Positions 1 to 8,600 of a DNA stretch of 24,092 bases are shown here, piece after piece. A program made the translations under genes and the position numbers. Source of the DNA: an uncultured Porphyromonadaceae bacterium (GTDB lineage: Bacteria; Bacteroidota; Bacteroidia; Bacteroidales; Muribaculaceae); the NCBI GenBank assembly GCA_947176615.1, contig CAMWRO010000012.1, forward strand, positions 1 through 24,092, in the 5' to 3' direction. A model generated the notes under the pieces. The model saw nothing but the letters and a program-made list of their open reading frames with translations, was not told the origin of the DNA and ran no database searches. The first letter of the stretch is position 1; each line of letters begins with the position of its first letter.

Positions 1-1
1 A

Positions 2-904
2 TATACCCGTCCCTTCTGGTCGTCAGCGTCTTTTGTTTATACTCCACTGTTTTTGTCCAAGGGAACTTGTGTCTGGGCCGGCCACCGGCGCGGCCGGGGG
101 GGGCGTGTCGACGGGTTCCCCGTCGAGGTCGCGAAACTGACCGGTGACCACCGCAATATCACATTTCAAGTCTCTGACCTGATTTATACATCGCCTGAAC
201 AGGCCGTTTACGAATATCGGCTCGACGGTGTGGACAAAGAGTGGAAATCAATCGTCGGGAAGTCGGAAATAAACTATTTCGACCTGTCACCGGGCAACTA
301 TAAATTCCATTTGCGCTACACCGGCGCGCCCGATACCGAGACGACAACATCATTTTCAATAGAACGGGCGACCAATTATCCGCTGTTGATAATGGGGTTG
401 ATGCTGATTGTTGTCAGCGGTGCAGCCATATACCTGTGGATACGTCACAAACACACCTTGAAAAAAATGACTTCGGCCCGAGAGGACGGCCCTGTGTCCG
501 CGGACCAGAACACGGAGGCTGCTGAAAAAGAGAAATACAAAACAACCCGTGTCAGCAATGAGGAATGTCGCCGCATGCTATCACGCCTTGACCGGCTGAT
601 GAAAGAAAACCGCCCCTACACCAATCCTGACCTTAAAATCGCTGATCTCGCGGTGACACTCGGGGTCAGCCAGCACTCTCTGTCATTTCTGTTCAATCAG
701 TATCTGGACAAGAGCTATTATGACTATGTCAACGAATACCGTGTCAAGGAATTCAAGATTCTTATAGACGCGGGAGGCAATGAACGATACACGCTCACCG
801 CCATGAGTGAAATGTGCGGGTTCAGCTCGCGTGCGTCATTCTTCCGCCATTTCAAGAAACTGACCGGCATCACCCCCAACGAATATATAAAACAACAACG
901 GTAA
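2..904 (+). CDS. Kinase-less Y_Y_Y / transmembrane / AraC-type sensor-regulator, 5' partial
   Basis: Probably the PUL regulator: a periplasmic sensor joined through one membrane helix to a cytoplasmic DNA-binding domain. The frame is open to the left edge, so the N-terminus is missing; the first usable start inside is a TTG at 53, and residues are numbered from it. A Y_Y_Y (triple-tyrosine) beta-sandwich spans about 33-90, with YEYRLDGVDKEW typical of Bacteroidota sensors. A hydrophobic helix follows at 109-130, a charged linker at 131-168, and an AraC-type double helix-turn-helix at about 190-283 ending TGITPNEYI. No histidine kinase, ATPase or receiver domain lies between membrane and DNA-binding domain, so this is not a hybrid two-component system; SusR-like one-step signalling is the nearest known logic. 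Related regulators carry a large beta-propeller before Y_Y_Y. None is visible here, and the first 100 or so bases do not read like one. Domain calls are firm; the full-length form is unknown. Confidence 0.8.
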   Translation, partial: YTRPFWSSASFVYTPLFLSKGTCVWAGHRRGRGGRVDGFPVEVAKLTGDHRNITFQVSDLIYTSPEQAVYEYRLDGVDKEWKSIVGKSEINYFDLSPGNYKFHLRYTGAPDTETTTSFSIERATNYPLLIMGLMLIVVSGAAIYLWIRHKHTLKKMTSAREDGPVSADQNTEAAEKEKYKTTRVSNEECRRMLSRLDRLMKENRPYTNPDLKIADLAVTLGVSQHSLSFLFNQYLDKSYYDYVNEYRVKEFKILIDAGGNERYTLTAMSEMCGFSSRASFFRHFKKLTGITPNEYIKQQR

Positions 905-1275
905 ACGGGTGGCTGATGATGTGGCGTTGCAACCAATCATTTCTCTCCGTCGGGTCACTCACGTCCCCACTTTTTCAGAATTGTCACTGCTTATAACAAC
1001 TATAATTGAGGAATATACTAATCGACATGAATCCCAAACTACAATTTTTGTGTCATAACGCATCTGTATCTTGCTGTAATTTGCCCCGGAAGGCATCGGA
1101 TACGCCGACGTGCAAAAAGCTGCTACAGTTAACATTTCCACCCCTGCGCACAACATCAAATAGTCTCAAATTATTATGACACAATTAATCTCAATTTCTT
1201 AAATAATTATATATCAAAATATTATACCATCACATATCCACATTAATAAAATGAGATAGAACAAGGGGATAAAAA
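905..1275. other. AT-rich intergenic spacer, no gene seen
   Basis: The spacer between the regulator and the sigma factor gene contains no convincing coding sequence. Its short reverse-strand frames lack recognisable domains. It becomes strongly AT-rich from about 1160 to 1260, consistent with an upstream promoter region. I saw no clear terminator hairpin with a T-run behind the regulator stop codon. Confidence 0.6.
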
Positions 1276-1307
1276 GTTGTCTTGGCAAGAAAATGGCGAT
1301 AATTTTG
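1276..1307 (+). promoter_or_regulatory. Predicted Bacteroidota housekeeping promoter for the sigma factor/susCD unit
   Basis: TAATTTTG at 1300-1307 matches the Bacteroidota -7 consensus TAnnTTTG exactly. GTTG at 1276-1279 lies 20 bases upstream, one base off the -33 consensus TTTG and at the usual spacing. Transcription would start near 1314, leaving a leader of about 70 bases before the ATG at 1384. The same 9-mer TAATTTTGC recurs before 10140 and 22287. Confidence 0.6.
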
Positions 1308-1383
1308 CATCGTGTCAATCGCCTCTCAAGGGGTGAGCGACTCAGATTATCACCATTAACTATTCACACCTCTTTACCAAGTC

Positions 1384-1899
1384 ATGGAAAACTTTTCATC
1401 CTCACGCAACAGACTGATTTCAGACTGCTACATGGCTACCCACAACAAGATTGAGCGATTCATCGGCCAGCGCGTCAACGACATCTGCGAGGCTGAGAAT
1501 CTTACGCAGGATGTATATCTGAAACTTCTTGAGTATGACAAGGAGCTGACTGCCGATACCATCACATCGCTTGTCTACACTATCGCGCGCAACATCGTAA
1601 ACGATTACCTTCGCCACGCCTACCGCACAGGTGCGGTCAAGGAATATCTGCGTGAAAACTCATTGCTGTATTCAACCGATGTAGAGGCCGAAGTCAGCGC
1701 GCGCGATATTGCCGTCATGGAACGTTCACGCGTTGAGCGGTTGCCGCGCCAGCGACGTATAATATATGTAATGTCCCGATATTTCGAGAAATCTATCGCC
1801 GATATTTCCACACGCCTGTCACTGTCGACACGCACTGTCGAAAACCACCTGCGCATGGGGCGGCGTGATGTCAGAGAGTATATGGCGATGGTGATATAA
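1384..1899 (+). CDS. ECF-type RNA polymerase sigma-70 factor
   Basis: A 171-residue extracytoplasmic-function sigma factor that likely directs RNA polymerase to a PUL promoter. Region 2 covers about residues 20-82: NLTQDVYLKLLEYD, then SLVYTIARNIVNDYLRH, the -10 melting and recognition part. Region 4 covers about 112-167: LPRQRRIIYVMSRYFEKSIA and a helix-turn-helix at LSLSTRTVENHLRMGRR for -35 recognition. Length is normal for the family. It sits 86 bp upstream of susC, the usual place for such factors in Bacteroidota. The usual partner, a FecR-like anti-sigma gene, is absent on both sides, and the SusC downstream shows no STN signalling domain. The classic sigma/anti-sigma/transducer cascade therefore cannot be completed from this window. 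How the factor is controlled is not visible; possibly the regulator at 2-904 controls its transcription. Confidence 0.92.
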   Translation: MENFSSSRNRLISDCYMATHNKIERFIGQRVNDICEAENLTQDVYLKLLEYDKELTADTITSLVYTIARNIVNDYLRHAYRTGAVKEYLRENSLLYSTDVEAEVSARDIAVMERSRVERLPRQRRIIYVMSRYFEKSIADISTRLSLSTRTVENHLRMGRRDVREYMAMVI

Positions 1900-1985
1900 C
1901 CGCAACTATCTGTTTAGAGAATATTGCACAATGAAACTGAGTGAATTAATCCCTTAAATAATAACCTAAATCCACAGTAACATTT

Positions 1986-4900
1986 ATGCGAAAGAGATTT
2001 TTAAAAATCATGACAGGAGGAGTAGCCTCGCTGTCACTCGCAACGTCCATGCTTGTGGGATGTCCGGCAACTGCGGTCGCCCAGTCGACCCACCAGACAG
2101 CCGGTTCCATCTCGGGACAGGTAGTGGACAACACCGGTGAACCAATGATTGGAGCAACCGTGACCGTGAAAGGCACAAAAGAGGCGGTAGCCTGTGACCT
2201 TGACGGCAATTTCACAATCAAGGCAGCACCCGGTGCAACCCTCGTGGTTTCCTATGTGGGATACAAACCCGCAGAGGTAAAGGCAGCCAACGGCATGACT
2301 ATCACCATGCAGGAGGACTCGGAAGTCCTGAGCGACGTGGTTGTCGTCGGTTTCGGTACAGCCAAGAAAGAGACACTGACCGGAGCCGTGTCAGTTGTCG
2401 ACGCTGCCGCATTCAAGGAAAAAGGCAACCTTTCATCACCCCTTCAGGCGCTTCAGGGTCAGGTCCCGGGCGTAATCATCACCCGTTCATCATCGGCCCC
2501 CGGTGACGAGTCTTGGGGCATGAGCCTGCGCGGTTCATCTTCTATCAACAGTGCCGAGCCGCTCATCATCATCGACGGTGTGGCATCGGAAAGCGTCAAC
2601 GATATGCGACTGCTCAACAGCAACGATATCGAATCAATCAACTTCCTCAAAGACGGTGCCGCCGCCATCTACGGTAGCCGTGCCGCCGGCGGTGTCGTCC
2701 TCATCACCACTAAAAAAGGTGCGGCCGGCAAGGTGAAAGTCGAATATAACGGAACTGCGACACTGCGCCGCCCGGGTATGATGCCCGAGCTGATGGAGAT
2801 GGACGAGTGGATGCAGGGTCTCGAAACCGTGCTCCGCAACGACAACAACACCGGCAACCCGTGGTACACCTACGCACAGCTTGCTCAGAAATACAAGGGC
2901 GGTTACATTGACCTCGAACACTCCCCCAGCCCCTTCGGCAACGGAGCGTTTACCGATGTCGCCGACTTCGTGTTTGACGACGAAGTCAACTGGATGCAGG
3001 GTCTCTTCGGCGATGCTTGGTCAACCGAACACAACCTCAGTGTCAGCGGCGGCACCGAGCAGTCAAAATACCGTGTATCAGGCGCATACATGTATGACGG
3101 CTCAACCCTCCAGTTTGGCAAGAACAACAACCAGCGATTCAACATCCGCTTCAACAACCAGTATCAGTTCTCCAAGCGCGTGCGTCTCGAAAGCGTCGTG
3201 GCCTACAACCGTCAGGAGCAGGTAGTCCCCACCATGATCGGCGCCGCTCTGACAGTGAATCTCCCCATGCCCGGTCTGCCGATGCGCAACCTCAAGGGAC
3301 AACCCTATGCATGGGGCACATGGGGCTCGCCGGTGGCCAAAGTCGAGGAAGGCGGTGACAACAAGCTCACTGTCAGCGCAATCAACATCAGCGAAACCTT
3401 GAACGTGGATATTACCGACTGGCTGACCGCCAACGTCAACCTCGGTTATAACACCTCAAGCGCATGGCGCGACATCTACCAGAACGCTATCACATTCTAT
3501 AATTATACAGGCACAAAAGCCATCTCGACCAACGAGTCTCTGCCCGAGAACACCTACTCGCGCTCGACCTCGTCGCGCACTGACTTTTATAGTGCCACCG
3601 GCTACCTGAACGCCACCCGCACCTTTGCCCAGAAACACAATCTGAGCCTCATGCTCGGTGTCCAGTACGAGTTCAAGGACTTCCGTCAGTTTGGCGTAAA
3701 CGCCAAGGAAATTCAGGACGGACTCGAAATTGTCAACGGCGCGGGCGAAATCACCCTCAACAGCGTTAACCGCTGGCAGGAATCCAACCTTTCCTACTTC
3801 GGACGTTTCAACTATGACTTCGACGGACGTTATCTGCTCGAATTCAACGGACGTTACGACGGTTCTTCAAAATTCCAGCCCGAAAACCGCTGGGAATTCT
3901 TCTACGGCGTGTCGGCAGGCTGGCGCATCAGTCAGGAAGCCTTCCTCCGCGACCTCACATGGCTGTCCAACCTGAAAATCCGTGCATCTTACGCCGAAAT
4001 GGGTAACCAGAGCGGCATCGGACGATATGACGGCGTCCAGCTTTACAACTTCAACTCCAACAGCGGCGCATATCTCGGCAACAACAAGGTGACCACAATC
4101 ACCACCAACGGCGAGTTTGCATCGACATCGCGCCACTGGGAACGCATCAAGAATTTCAACGTCGGTCTCGACTTCTCGCTGCTCAACGGTTCAATCACCG
4201 GACAGCTCGACTACTTCGAGAAACACAATGACAACATGCTCGTTGCCGTGACCTATCCCGCCACCCTCGGCGACAAGGCCCCGAGCGCCAACGCCGGCAA
4301 GTTCAAAGGCTGGGGTTATGAAGGACAGCTGACCTACAACGGCCGCGCCGGTGACGTGCGCTGGCATGTCGGCGGAACCCTTACATTCGCCCGCAACGAA
4401 CTGACCGACTTCGGAGGCACCAACATCCTCTCAAGCGGCTACCGCGCCACCCAGCAGGGTTACCCGCTCTATTCAATCTTCGGTCTCCGCTACGGCGGCA
4501 AGATTGCCAATGAAGAAATGCTCAACGCCTACCTGACCAAATACTATGACGGAAACGGCATCGGCATGCCTCAGAATCTCCGCGTGGGCGACAACATGTA
4601 CTGCGACGAAAACGGCGACGGCGTCCTTGACGAGAAAGACTACATCTACCTCGGCAGCGACTCGCCCGAAATCTCCTACTCGTTCAATTTCGGCGCAAGC
4701 TGGAAGGGTCTTGACCTGAGCGTCATTTTCCAAGGCGCGGCCAACCGTTTCATCTACCGCGACATCGACAACCAGACTGTTCCGTTCCGCGCCCTTTACA
4801 CCAACACCGGCCGCGCGTCAATCGGCAACGTATGGAGTCCCGAGACACCTGACAACTACTACAACCCCTATACCACCGACGGCGGTATCAACAACTACAA

Positions 4901-5162
4901 CTATCAGGCATCATCGCTCACCGCCCAAGACGGCCGCTATCTGCGACTGAAGAACATAACCTTGGGTTACTCGCTCCCCTCCCAGTGGCTCACAGCGACC
5001 AAATGCCTTTCAGGTGTGCGTGTCTATGTTTCGGGATCCGACCTTTGGGAGACCACCAAGCTGAAAGACGGATGGGACCCCGAGGCAAAGCGCGGCGGCG
5101 GCGGCACATCACGTTACCCCTTCACCCGCAACTGGACATTCGGCCTGAATCTGACATTCTAA
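1986..5162 (+). CDS. susC: SusC-family TonB-dependent outer-membrane glycan transporter
   Basis: The outer-membrane transporter that imports oligosaccharides with SusD, powered by TonB. At 1058 residues it has the normal SusC length. A signal peptide ends near residue 33 (TAVAQ). A carboxypeptidase-regulatory-like beta-sandwich follows at about 41-107 (SGQVVDNTGEPMIGATV to VVSYVGYKP). A TonB-box-like stretch lies at about 114-121 (VLSDVVVV). The plug domain spans about 122-246, with the SusC hallmarks LRGSSSIN, PLIIIDG and the segment ending in SRAAGGVVLITTKKG. The barrel fills the rest and ends in aromatic FGLNLTF, as required for outer-membrane insertion. A DENGDGVLDEKD calcium-site-like loop near the C-terminus is common in the family. 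There is no N-terminal STN domain, so direct signalling to an anti-sigma factor is unlikely. It is 51 bp ahead of its partner susD. Confidence 0.97.
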   Translation: MRKRFLKIMTGGVASLSLATSMLVGCPATAVAQSTHQTAGSISGQVVDNTGEPMIGATVTVKGTKEAVACDLDGNFTIKAAPGATLVVSYVGYKPAEVKAANGMTITMQEDSEVLSDVVVVGFGTAKKETLTGAVSVVDAAAFKEKGNLSSPLQALQGQVPGVIITRSSSAPGDESWGMSLRGSSSINSAEPLIIIDGVASESVNDMRLLNSNDIESINFLKDGAAAIYGSRAAGGVVLITTKKGAAGKVKVEYNGTATLRRPGMMPELMEMDEWMQGLETVLRNDNNTGNPWYTYAQLAQKYKGGYIDLEHSPSPFGNGAFTDVADFVFDDEVNWMQGLFGDAWSTEHNLSVSGGTEQSKYRVSGAYMYDGSTLQFGKNNNQRFNIRFNNQYQFSKRVRLESVVAYNRQEQVVPTMIGAALTVNLPMPGLPMRNLKGQPYAWGTWGSPVAKVEEGGDNKLTVSAINISETLNVDITDWLTANVNLGYNTSSAWRDIYQNAITFYNYTGTKAISTNESLPENTYSRSTSSRTDFYSATGYLNATRTFAQKHNLSLMLGVQYEFKDFRQFGVNAKEIQDGLEIVNGAGEITLNSVNRWQESNLSYFGRFNYDFDGRYLLEFNGRYDGSSKFQPENRWEFFYGVSAGWRISQEAFLRDLTWLSNLKIRASYAEMGNQSGIGRYDGVQLYNFNSNSGAYLGNNKVTTITTNGEFASTSRHWERIKNFNVGLDFSLLNGSITGQLDYFEKHNDNMLVAVTYPATLGDKAPSANAGKFKGWGYEGQLTYNGRAGDVRWHVGGTLTFARNELTDFGGTNILSSGYRATQQGYPLYSIFGLRYGGKIANEEMLNAYLTKYYDGNGIGMPQNLRVGDNMYCDENGDGVLDEKDYIYLGSDSPEISYSFNFGASWKGLDLSVIFQGAANRFIYRDIDNQTVPFRALYTNTGRASIGNVWSPETPDNYYNPYTTDGGINNYNYQASSLTAQDGRYLRLKNITLGYSLPSQWLTATKCLSGVRVYVSGSDLWETTKLKDGWDPEAKRGGGGTSRYPFTRNWTFGLNLTF

Positions 5163-5213
5163 ACAGTTGAGATTTAAAGTTTAGATTTTCCAATTAAAAA
5201 ACAAGAATCAATC

Positions 5214-6938
5214 ATGAAACTCAAATCATATATCATTGCCGGAAGCATCGCGCTCGCAGGACTCGTGTCGACCTCGTGTCTCGACCTCGACCCCAAGGCC
5301 AACATGGGCGACAACATGGTCTGGAACACAGCCGAAAACTTCCAGCTTTATGCCAACCAGTTCTATAGCTGGGTACCCGGTCTCGACCGCGGCGTGGGCG
5401 ACAACGCCCACAGCGACTACCGTGGCGACCTCCTTGCCGGACAAAACGTCAACGCAGTCAGCCAAGGAACCAACGTGGTTCCCGCAAGCGACGGCACCTA
5501 CGGCACCAACTACAAGCGCATCTTCTACTGCAACCTGCTGCTGAAAAACGCCCCCGGATTCGGCAATCAGGACGCCATCAAAGTCCCCGTGGCCGAGGCC
5601 AAGTTCTTCCGCGCCATGTGTCACTTTGAACTCGTTCAGAACTATGGCAACGTCATCCTGCTGACCGAACCGCTCGACCTTGACTCGGAAGCCCTTTACG
5701 GCTCACGCGACGACCGCGGCGACGTCATCGACCAGTGCATCAAGGACCTGTGGGAAGCAGCCGAAGACCTCCCCGACACCCCGACTGAATCGGGCCGTCT
5801 GTGCAAGACTGCCGCGTGGGCGCTCCTGTCCCGCATCGCCCTTTATGAAGGCACTTGGCAGAAATTCCACGAAGGTGGCAAGGACTCGCAGGTAACCCAC
5901 CCCCGCGCCAAGGAACTGCTCCAGCAGGCCCGCGATGCTGCCCGCAAGGCCATCGATGCCGGCAAGTTCAGCCTTTTCTATAACGCCCAGCTCGGCAACG
6001 ACAGCTACCGCTACATGTTCATCCTCGAAGACGAGCAGTGCAACCCCGCCGGACTCACCAAGAAGGACAACACCGAGTATATTCTCGCCAACCGCCGCCG
6101 CCTCGGCGACAAGTTTGCCCAGAATATCACCCACGCGCTCCACATCTCGGGCAACGTCTACATGGCAACCCGCAAGCTCGCCAACATGTACCTCTGTGAC
6201 GACGGTCTCCCCATCGAGAAATCAAGCCGTTTCCAAGGATATGACCGCATGGTCAGCGAGTTCACCAACCGTGACAACCGCATGACCACCACCCTGCTGA
6301 AACCGGGTCAGAAATACTGGGACAACAACTCTCATCCCCGCAAATCATGGAACGACCAAGACCTTGAAGACTGCTTTACATTCGCAGGTGGCGGCGGCAG
6401 CGGCTACCACATCTGGAAATGGGCTGCCGAGCGCGAAGTAGCCGACTACTATGAGAGCTACGACTACCCGTTCATCCGTTACGCCGAGGTCCTTCTCAAC
6501 TATGCCGAGGCCGCCTATGAGCTTGACAACCAGATCAGCGACGACGACCTCAACCTGTCACTCAACCTCGTCCGCAACCGCGTGAACCCCAACATGCCCA
6601 AGCTGACCAACGCCTTTGTCAACGCCAACGGCCTGTCGATGCGTGAGGAAATCCGCCGCGAGCGCACAGTCGAGTTCTTCCTTGAATCCTTCCGCTTTGA
6701 CGACCTCAAGCGCTGGGCCACCGCCCCCGACGAAATGTCGATGGACATGCTCGGTGTAAAAATCAAAGGAACCCAGTATGAGGCATCATGGCAGACCACC
6801 AATGTCGACGACGAAGGATGCCTGATTCTCTACGGCGACCGCGACGCTTGGAAAAACAATCCCAAACTCTATCTCTATCCCCTGCCCTCGGACCAGCGTC
6901 AGCTCAACCCCGCACTCGGTCAGAACCCGGGCTGGTAA
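5214..6938 (+). CDS. susD: SusD/RagB-family glycan-binding outer-membrane lipoprotein
   Basis: The surface lipoprotein that caps SusC and captures glycan. At 574 residues it has a typical length. A lipoprotein signal peptide ends at Cys22 (VSTSC), followed by acidic LDLDPK, a common start of surface-exposed Bacteroidota lipoproteins. The SusD N-terminal helical region is recognisable from AEAKFFRAMCHFELVQNYG. The RagB/SusD C-terminal region carries YPFIRYAEVLLNYAEA, IRRERTVEFFLESFRFDDLKRW and the terminal block YLYPLPSDQRQLNPALGQNPGW. It belongs to the same transcription unit as susC (51 bp) and the Ig-repeat protein (37 bp). The sugar specificity cannot be read from the sequence. Confidence 0.97.
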   Translation: MKLKSYIIAGSIALAGLVSTSCLDLDPKANMGDNMVWNTAENFQLYANQFYSWVPGLDRGVGDNAHSDYRGDLLAGQNVNAVSQGTNVVPASDGTYGTNYKRIFYCNLLLKNAPGFGNQDAIKVPVAEAKFFRAMCHFELVQNYGNVILLTEPLDLDSEALYGSRDDRGDVIDQCIKDLWEAAEDLPDTPTESGRLCKTAAWALLSRIALYEGTWQKFHEGGKDSQVTHPRAKELLQQARDAARKAIDAGKFSLFYNAQLGNDSYRYMFILEDEQCNPAGLTKKDNTEYILANRRRLGDKFAQNITHALHISGNVYMATRKLANMYLCDDGLPIEKSSRFQGYDRMVSEFTNRDNRMTTTLLKPGQKYWDNNSHPRKSWNDQDLEDCFTFAGGGGSGYHIWKWAAEREVADYYESYDYPFIRYAEVLLNYAEAAYELDNQISDDDLNLSLNLVRNRVNPNMPKLTNAFVNANGLSMREEIRRERTVEFFLESFRFDDLKRWATAPDEMSMDMLGVKIKGTQYEASWQTTNVDDEGCLILYGDRDAWKNNPKLYLYPLPSDQRQLNPALGQNPGW

Positions 6939-6975
6939 ATTCAAGTTGTAGGATTAACTATAAATAAGAACAACA

Positions 6976-8517
6976 ATGAAATTCAACAAGATAATTTTTC
7001 CCGGATTCATCGCGCTGATGGCTGTCACCTCATGTAGCGACGATGCCGTCACCCACGGCGATCTCGACGAGGTCACCTATCCCGGTGAAATCGAGCTGAT
7101 TGTTCCTCAAGAACTTCAGAAGCTCGTCTATACTGACCTTAACGATGTCGAGACTCTCCCCCTCCTGAAAGGCGAGACTGTGAAACTGCAATACACCATC
7201 GGCCCTGACAACATCACGTCGAGCGGCGTAGTGTGGACATCATCCAACCCCGAAATTGTCTCGGTCGATGCCGAAGGCAACATCACAGCCGTCAGCGGCG
7301 AGGGTGTCGGCTACTCGATCGTTCAGGTCGCCCCCGATCCGTTCTACGCAGCATCGGGCATCGCAAGCAGCATCAAAGTAACTGTCAGCGATCAGGTTAT
7401 CCCGGCAACCGCCGTCAACATCTCATCTGATGCCGACGAGGTATATGCCGGCGAGACACTGCAGATGAGTGTCACCATCATCCCCGACAACTCCACTTAT
7501 CGCACCGTAGAGTGGACTTCGAGCGACGAATCAATCGCCACCGTCGATGCCAAAGGTCTCGTGACCGGTGTCGCCAACCCCAACAACCACGCCCCCGTGA
7601 CCATCACGGCCAAGGCTCTTGACGGAACAGGGCTGACCGCGTCCAAGGTCATCTATGTCAACCAGATTGTCACTCCCGAAAAGGTCGACATCGACCAGAC
7701 ATTCAGCGTTGACAACGGTTACAACTGCGCTATCAACGAGGGTCGCCTCAACCTCGGCTTCACTACTTATCCCGCTGACTGCACATTGTCGCTCATCGAG
7801 TGGTCATCAAGTGACGACGCTATCGCCACCGTCAACAACGGAGTAGTTACATTCAACACTACCGGAGAATTCGGCCGGTTCACCATCACTGCCAAGTGTC
7901 CCGAGACAGGTTACACCTCATCGGTAACCCTCAACCTTGCCGCCGGTCTCGTGCGCGAGCTCTATCATGACGAAAACAACTACACATGGTATGGCACCAA
8001 CGGAACCAGCACATGGCATGACGGCTATCTTGAAATCGACCTCGCGCCGAGCACAGGCAAGGCACGTCAGGACTTCAAGTGCTGGGCTCCAAAGACCTAT
8101 CTCCATGCAGGCGAATACCCGATATTCGCTGTCAAGATGGAAGATGTGATTGACAAGTATGACACCGTGACCAAGCGCAACATCACTCTTGACGCCAACG
8201 GCGGCAACTGTGAAGGCACAGGTTTCAGCGGCGGTCTCAACGGAACCAACAACAAGTGGCTGCACGACTACAAGTGCTCCGACGGCTCCCATGTGTTCAT
8301 CTACAGCCTTACCGAGCAGAAGTTCCAGAACGGCGGATTGCTCCCGACCACCTCGGTAGCAACATTCAACACCCTGACATTCAAGTATGCCGACATCGAG
8401 AAACTCCCCAACGGCGGTACTTACAAAGTTTACTGGATACAGACATTCAAGTCTATCTCTGACCTTGAAAAGTTTGTCAAGGATGTTGACGGTGTAACTT
8501 ACGAAGTGATAAAATAA
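6976..8517 (+). CDS. Ig-repeat surface lipoprotein, probable surface glycan-binding protein
   Basis: A 513-residue lipoprotein in the SusE/SusF position behind susCD, probably holding glycan at the cell surface. The signal peptide ends at Cys20 (AVTSC) and is followed by SDD, resembling a lipoprotein export signal. Three bacterial Ig-like (Big_2-type) repeats follow at about 37-138, 141-229 and 232-322, each with the signature VxWTSSxxxIxxVD or a variant (VVWTSSNPEIVSVDAEG, VEWTSSDESIATVDAKG, IEWSSSDDAIATVNNG). The C-terminal region (about 325-513) begins RELYHDENNYTWYGTNG. It has a beta-rich look, with aromatic clusters such as RQDFKCWAPKTYLHAGEYPI that could form a binding face. It resembles domains seen at the end of other such proteins (perhaps DUF4979), but I cannot confirm that. 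No catalytic motif was seen. The binding role is inferred from position and architecture. Confidence 0.85.
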   Translation: MKFNKIIFPGFIALMAVTSCSDDAVTHGDLDEVTYPGEIELIVPQELQKLVYTDLNDVETLPLLKGETVKLQYTIGPDNITSSGVVWTSSNPEIVSVDAEGNITAVSGEGVGYSIVQVAPDPFYAASGIASSIKVTVSDQVIPATAVNISSDADEVYAGETLQMSVTIIPDNSTYRTVEWTSSDESIATVDAKGLVTGVANPNNHAPVTITAKALDGTGLTASKVIYVNQIVTPEKVDIDQTFSVDNGYNCAINEGRLNLGFTTYPADCTLSLIEWSSSDDAIATVNNGVVTFNTTGEFGRFTITAKCPETGYTSSVTLNLAAGLVRELYHDENNYTWYGTNGTSTWHDGYLEIDLAPSTGKARQDFKCWAPKTYLHAGEYPIFAVKMEDVIDKYDTVTKRNITLDANGGNCEGTGFSGGLNGTNNKWLHDYKCSDGSHVFIYSLTEQKFQNGGLLPTTSVATFNTLTFKYADIEKLPNGGTYKVYWIQTFKSISDLEKFVKDVDGVTYEVIK

Positions 8518-8528
8518 ATTTAACCACA

Positions 8529-8574
8529 GCCTCTGCCGCTGTAAAATGCCACGGCAGACGACAACGGCAGAGGC
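8529..8574 (+). promoter_or_regulatory. Intergenic dyad with competing hairpins between the Ig-repeat gene and the lyase gene
   Basis: GCCTCTGCCG at 8529-8538 is perfectly complementary to CGGCAGAGGC at 8565-8574, extending to 14 bp with one mismatch (8529-8542 with 8561-8574). An inner TCTGCCG (8532-8538) can instead pair with CGGCAGA at 8552-8558. The two structures use the same left arm and exclude each other. No T-run follows, so a classic terminator is unlikely. A role in mRNA processing, stability or tuning of downstream expression is inferred. Confidence 0.55.
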
Positions 8575-8600
8575 ATTAATGACTAAAGCAACTCATCACC

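Noticed and set aside
1931..1957. Eight-codon open frame MKLSELIP between sigma factor and susC
   Set aside because: It could be a leader peptide but is too short to separate from chance, with no supporting structure around it.
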